A stretch of DNA of 64,000 bases from an uncultured Polaribacter sp. (GTDB lineage Bacteria; Bacteroidota; Bacteroidia; Flavobacteriales; Flavobacteriaceae): assembly GCA_947497755.1 (NCBI GenBank), contig CANMHT010000012.1, positions 52,919 to 116,918 of the forward strand. The letters run 5' to 3'. Shown here piece by piece: positions 62,912-64,000 of the stretch. Below the pieces are notes generated by a model. That model was not told the origin of the DNA, made no database searches, and saw only the letters and a program-made list of their open reading frames with translations. Positions within the stretch are counted from its first letter, which is position 1, and each line of letters begins with the position of its first letter. The translations under genes and the position numbers were made by a program.

Positions 62912-64000
62912 TTAATAATTGATATAGATCCATCCTTTGGCTGGTTTAGCTCCAGGAGTGTTAAATTCTACAGTAAAGTAATAGGCACCAACTGGTAGTT
63001 TATTACTACTACTTGTTTTGTTAGAGAATCCATTAAATGAATTGTCATATCCTTTCATAGAGAAGACTAGTTTTCCAGAACGGTTGTAAATGTTTACTAC
63101 ATTGTTAGGATATAGTGCAATGTTCTCAATCACCCAAGTATCATTAACTCCATCACCATTAGGAGAGAATCCATATTTCTTCTTCATTACAATAGAAGCC
63201 TGACAGCTAGCATTGTCTGTGTCATAGTAATTTAAGATTCCATCATTATCACAATCTTCCTGAACATCTCCAATACCATTGTTATTCGAATCTTCTTGAT
63301 CTGGATTTGGCAGATAACTATTGTCATCTACATCTAGTACTCCATCATTATCATCATCGGTATCACAGAAATCAGGATTCCCATCACCATCAAAGTCTTT
63401 GGTATCTATGATAATAGAGAAGGTAGAAGAATCATCACTTGTATTGGTAGCTGCATCAGTAGCGGTAGCTCTTGCATTGTAAGTACCATCAGCAAGTGTT
63501 ACCGAGCTATGGTCATAGGTCCAATTACCAGTGGCATCAGCTGTGGTAGTTCCTACAGAGCTAGCGTTGATAAATAACTCAACAGTACTATTAGCTTCTG
63601 CTGTTCCATTAAAGACAAGCGTATTGTCTGCAGTAGTAGTGGTTATTCCTGCACAGCTATAAGTATCAATCCCAACAATTACAGGTGCATTAGGTTTGGT
63701 AGCATCGTATAGAGTACTTAACTGAGTAGCTGCTGTGTTTGTATTGGTAGCTGCATCATTAGCTACATCAGCTGCAATATCTATCGAAACAGTTCCATCA
63801 ACAGTTGGAGTGATCAGTGCAGTATACACAGAAGCGCTAGTAGCCACAAAGTTAGACGCTGTTGCATTGGTTAGTGTAATATCTGCCATCTCAAAGTTTA
63901 ACACATCCTCAGAGAAGGTAATGGTTGCTGTAAATGCTGCATTGGTTGGATTACTAACTGTACTAGTAATGGCAACGGTTGGTTTAACTGTATCGTATAA
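62912..64000 (-). CDS. Large T9SS type B cargo protein, 5' part outside window
   Basis: The frame is open to the right edge, 363 codons including the stop, so the N-terminus is missing; an internal GTG at 63904 is not the start because the same domain continues upstream (TSTVSNPTNAAF, TATITFSEDV). Visible parts: bacterial Ig-like repeats (two, up to about 63430), a run of calcium-binding DxDxDG loops (FDGDGNPDFCDTDDDNDG), and the C-terminal gliding-motility-associated domain (GFSPNGDGVNDTWVI, then LPVGAYYFTVEF and GWIYINY). Probably a large adhesin on the cell surface, exported with the PorP/SprF protein downstream. Confidence 0.92.
   Translation of the reverse strand, partial: LYDTVKPTVAITSTVSNPTNAAFTATITFSEDVLNFEMADITLTNATASNFVATSASVYTALITPTVDGTVSIDIAADVANDAATNTNTAATQLSTLYDATKPNAPVIVGIDTYSCAGITTTTADNTLVFNGTAEANSTVELFINASSVGTTTADATGNWTYDHSSVTLADGTYNARATATDAATNTSDDSSTFSIIIDTKDFDGDGNPDFCDTDDDNDGVLDVDDNSYLPNPDQEDSNNNGIGDVQEDCDNDGILNYYDTDNASCQASIVMKKKYGFSPNGDGVNDTWVIENIALYPNNVVNIYNRSGKLVFSMKGYDNSFNGFSNKTSSSNKLPVGAYYFTVEFNTPGAKPAKGWIYINY

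Overview
The window looks like chromosomal DNA of a marine-type flavobacterium (Bacteroidota, Flavobacteriaceae). Evidence read directly: strong AT bias, promoters with the Bacteroidota -7 box TAnnTTTG, type IX secretion (T9SS) cargo with both type A and type B sorting domains, a PorP/SprF protein, GLPGLI-family proteins, 7TM-AraC regulators and GSCFA, GEVED and WG-repeat proteins. Species cannot be set from the sequence alone. No insertion sequence, prophage, CRISPR array or rRNA operon was seen.

Left part, 1-16 kb (accessory, surface and signalling). A secreted protein with calcium-binding DxDxDG repeats runs off the left edge. Next come a membrane-bound AraC regulator and, divergently, a 2463-residue surface protein with BNR/sortilin-like repeats, four GEVED domains and a type A sorting domain. 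Immediately downstream is an unlisted 55-codon ORF with a signal-peptide-like core and a ten-residue tail after an AQA site. Convergent to it are two tandem paralogous 7TM-AraC regulators. The group adhesin, exported mini-peptide and membrane regulators is the best candidate here for an undescribed signalling system. A 684-bp spacer with two long imperfect hairpins follows, then a MOCOS-like class V PLP enzyme and a small unknown partner.

Middle, 16-42 kb (mostly core). Initiator tRNA-Met, the GTPases era and der, two GLPGLI proteins divergent from an outer-membrane barrel protein, a large GAF protein, an HD-domain protein fused to a Pycsar-effector-like membrane domain, a three-part lipoprotein (phosphoesterase, kinase-like region, BamA-like barrel), and a minus-strand operon M23 peptidase, MerR, LemA, two TPM proteins, lipoprotein. 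Then come alaS, a GSCFA protein and small envelope proteins.

Right part, 42-64 kb. A four-gene operon combines a secreted YD-repeat protein, a small coiled-coil membrane protein, a TPR histidine kinase and a LuxR-type response regulator. It is followed by a rhodanese, an aromatic amino acid hydroxylase, gpmI, a thioredoxin-like lipoprotein, a HAD phosphatase, an acetyl-CoA hydrolase/transferase, map, a methyltransferase, a TPR/WG-repeat protein, an ApbE lipoprotein, an OmpA-like lipoprotein, a DEAD-box helicase pair, two alpha/beta hydrolases and a small zinc-ribbon gene too short for standard ORF cut-offs. The right edge is a T9SS pair: PorP/SprF downstream of a large type B cargo protein that enters from outside the window.

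Several gene starts were moved downstream because clear -7 promoter boxes lie inside or downstream of the longer ORFs (ApbE, DEAD helicase, acetyl-CoA hydrolase).
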